The translations under genes and the position numbers were made by a program. Below the pieces are notes generated by a model. That model saw only the letters and a program-made list of their open reading frames with translations. It did not search any database and was not told where the DNA came from. From NCBI RefSeq assembly GCF_017875765.1, contig NZ_JAGGNA010000001.1:519001-583000 (forward strand): a DNA stretch of 64,000 bases. Reading direction: 5' to 3'. The stretch is from Flavobacterium sp. CG_23.5 (lineage in GTDB: Bacteria; Bacteroidota; Bacteroidia; Flavobacteriales; Flavobacteriaceae). Shown piece by piece: positions 62,752-64,000 of this stretch. The first letter of the stretch is position 1, and each line of letters opens with the position of its first letter.

Positions 62752-64000
62752 TTATTGCATCACAAATTTAAAACCTAAAGATAAAATAGTAGCATTCAAG
62801 CCATCACTTCTTACATAACGATTGTATCTGAAATCAATATTTTTTAATCCAAATTTCCATATTTTAGAACCGGTCAATATATCTAAATAGCTTACTCCAA
62901 AACCATATTGATTGGCATTGAATGCAGACAAATCATAATCAGAAGTGTAATATTTCTCCGTAGAAATATGCTTTTCAAAAGGCGCAAAATAATCAGAAGC
63001 AGTCTGTATATAGTACCTATACATAGGGTAAGCTGTCAATTTTTGACTAATTTTTATTGGTACTTCAATCGAGGCGGTGTGCGCGCGAATCCCCCAATTA
63101 TCCTCATAATATCGATAATAGGTTTTGGCAACGATATATTCATTTATGTAAAAATTTACTCTGGCGCCTATTGGTATTTTAAAATGCGTATTTGGCAATC
63201 GTTCAATATCATCCGCTAGTCTATAAACCCCCTTGTTTTCTGCAGTTTCATAGACAGGAATATATTGCACTTGTCCTATGTAATAATTTGATTTATCTGC
63301 AAAATAAATTCTTTGGTAAGGAGTGCCTAACAAACCTTCTTGCTTAAGAACATCCATAAATACTGACATTTGGATTCTTTTCGAAAGAATTTGCGAAAAG
63401 GATAACGAAGCAGAATAGGAATTTCTGTTTTTTGCATTATAAATTGTAAAAGCCGAAGGTAAATACCCATTAGATGGATTTCCATTTTGATCTAAAACAG
63501 TGACACCCGAAAAATAAGCTTGATTCTGGAAATTACTGCCATATTTTGAATATTCATGCAATTCTGTTGGATAAATTGGTCTCCACTGATCTAAATAAGC
63601 ATTGACTTTTAGACCAATTTCAGTATTTTTTTCATTGAATAATTTTGTCAATCCACCGCCGAAACCAACCGAAGTATAATCATATTCATTTGAAAATGAA
63701 ACATCAGCAGTCCAAATCGTATTTCTGTTATCTGAACTATGGCTATAATTTGTAACTATTGAAGCTAATTCATCATTTCCTGAAGCACCAGATGAAGCTT
63801 GCCATGGAGTTCCATAAGGTCCAGATGCTGCCGTTGCTTTATTATTCCATTGTTTATCATCTCCACCGCCACCTGATGCACCGCTAGCATTAAACGGATT
63901 GATATTACTTGATGATGCAGAAGTATAGGCTGAAATCCCAACATCAAAAGTCAAAACATCATCTTCGTTTAAGGGCACAGCTACAACTATATTCGAAGCG
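62752..64000 (-). CDS. DUF3570 protein, probable outer-membrane barrel, 5' end cut by window edge
   Basis: The open frame continues to the window edge on the reverse strand (codons for ASNIVVAV precede the first GTG), so the start lies outside. About 415 residues are visible, rich in Tyr, Ser and Asn, with alternating beta strands ending in ILSLGFKFVMQ, typical of a beta-barrel C-terminus with a terminal aromatic strand. A Gly/Ser-rich segment (SASSSNINPFNASGASGGGG) near the visible start looks like an extracellular loop. DUF3570 genes often lie near thioredoxin and FMN-transferase genes; none is in view. The role is unknown. Confidence 0.8.
   Translation of the reverse strand, partial: ASNIVVAVPLNEDDVLTFDVGISAYTSASSSNINPFNASGASGGGGDDKQWNNKATAASGPYGTPWQASSGASGNDELASIVTNYSHSSDNRNTIWTADVSFSNEYDYTSVGFGGGLTKLFNEKNTEIGLKVNAYLDQWRPIYPTELHEYSKYGSNFQNQAYFSGVTVLDQNGNPSNGYLPSAFTIYNAKNRNSYSASLSFSQILSKRIQMSVFMDVLKQEGLLGTPYQRIYFADKSNYYIGQVQYIPVYETAENKGVYRLADDIERLPNTHFKIPIGARVNFYINEYIVAKTYYRYYEDNWGIRAHTASIEVPIKISQKLTAYPMYRYYIQTASDYFAPFEKHISTEKYYTSDYDLSAFNANQYGFGVSYLDILTGSKIWKFGLKNIDFRYNRYVRSDGLNATILSLGFKFVMQ

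Overview
The window looks like a chromosomal piece of a Flavobacterium-type Bacteroidota. Supporting signs are the AT-rich sequence, near-absence of Shine-Dalgarno sites, several promoters of the Bacteroidota form (TTTG, then TAnnTTTG), a class II IlvC, a short LeuA, the his gene order G-D-C-B-H-A-F-IE, and flavobacterial families (DUF6155, DUF3570, type III PKS locus). It is mostly housekeeping, with two dedicated metabolite loci and one accessory patch.

Layout. 1-0.8 kb: edge of a DUF4160 gene, a 46-codon remnant of a pyruvate-dehydrogenase-type E1 beta gene, and a 38-aa membrane peptide. 0.8-2.3 kb: a conserved helical protein. 2.4-10.6 kb: leuA-leuB-ilvD-ilvB-ilvN-ilvC (branched-chain amino acids; leuC and leuD are not here). 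10.6-11.1 kb: a gene-free stretch with two RNA hairpins. 11.1-13 kb: acs. 13.2-18.8 kb: a seven-gene type III polyketide locus (FAD oxidoreductase, methyltransferase, type III PKS, FabZ-like dehydratase, ketosynthase, ACP, phosphopantetheinyl transferase). 18.8-21.3 kb: a cNMP/CBS/DUF294 protein with an exonuclease-fold partner whose catalytic residues are altered. 21.7-28.8 kb: alcohol and aldehyde dehydrogenases, Lrp regulator, TauE exporter, Bcr-type MFS pump, NDH-2, glyoxalase. 28.9-33.4 kb: accessory patch with HigBA, a REP-associated transposase flanked by 132-bp repeats, a RES-domain protein, a lipoprotein and a UDG-like protein. 33.6-40 kb: two helicases, DUF6155, DUF3817, MscS channel and small proteins.

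40.3-50.9 kb: two convergent gene groups with three ATP-grasp-type ligases, a GCS2-type carboxylate-amine ligase, a class I amidotransferase, two esterases and two aminopeptidases. This reads as a peptide or amide metabolite system and is, with the PKS locus, the best candidate for undescribed biology. 51-58.8 kb: the complete his operon, preceded by a promoter, a 19-codon leader peptide with a run of His codons and an intrinsic terminator, a classic attenuation arrangement. Nearly every spacer in this operon carries a different dispersed repeat. 58.8-64 kb: membrane protein, ferritin-like/VIT1 iron transporter, two-component system, and the 3' part of a DUF3570 outer-membrane gene.

No tRNA, rRNA or CRISPR array was seen. 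Start codons were reassigned where an upstream extension was implausible (hisG, hisF, hisH, hisD, hisC, the DEAD-box helicase, the type III PKS, Lrp, HigB, RES).
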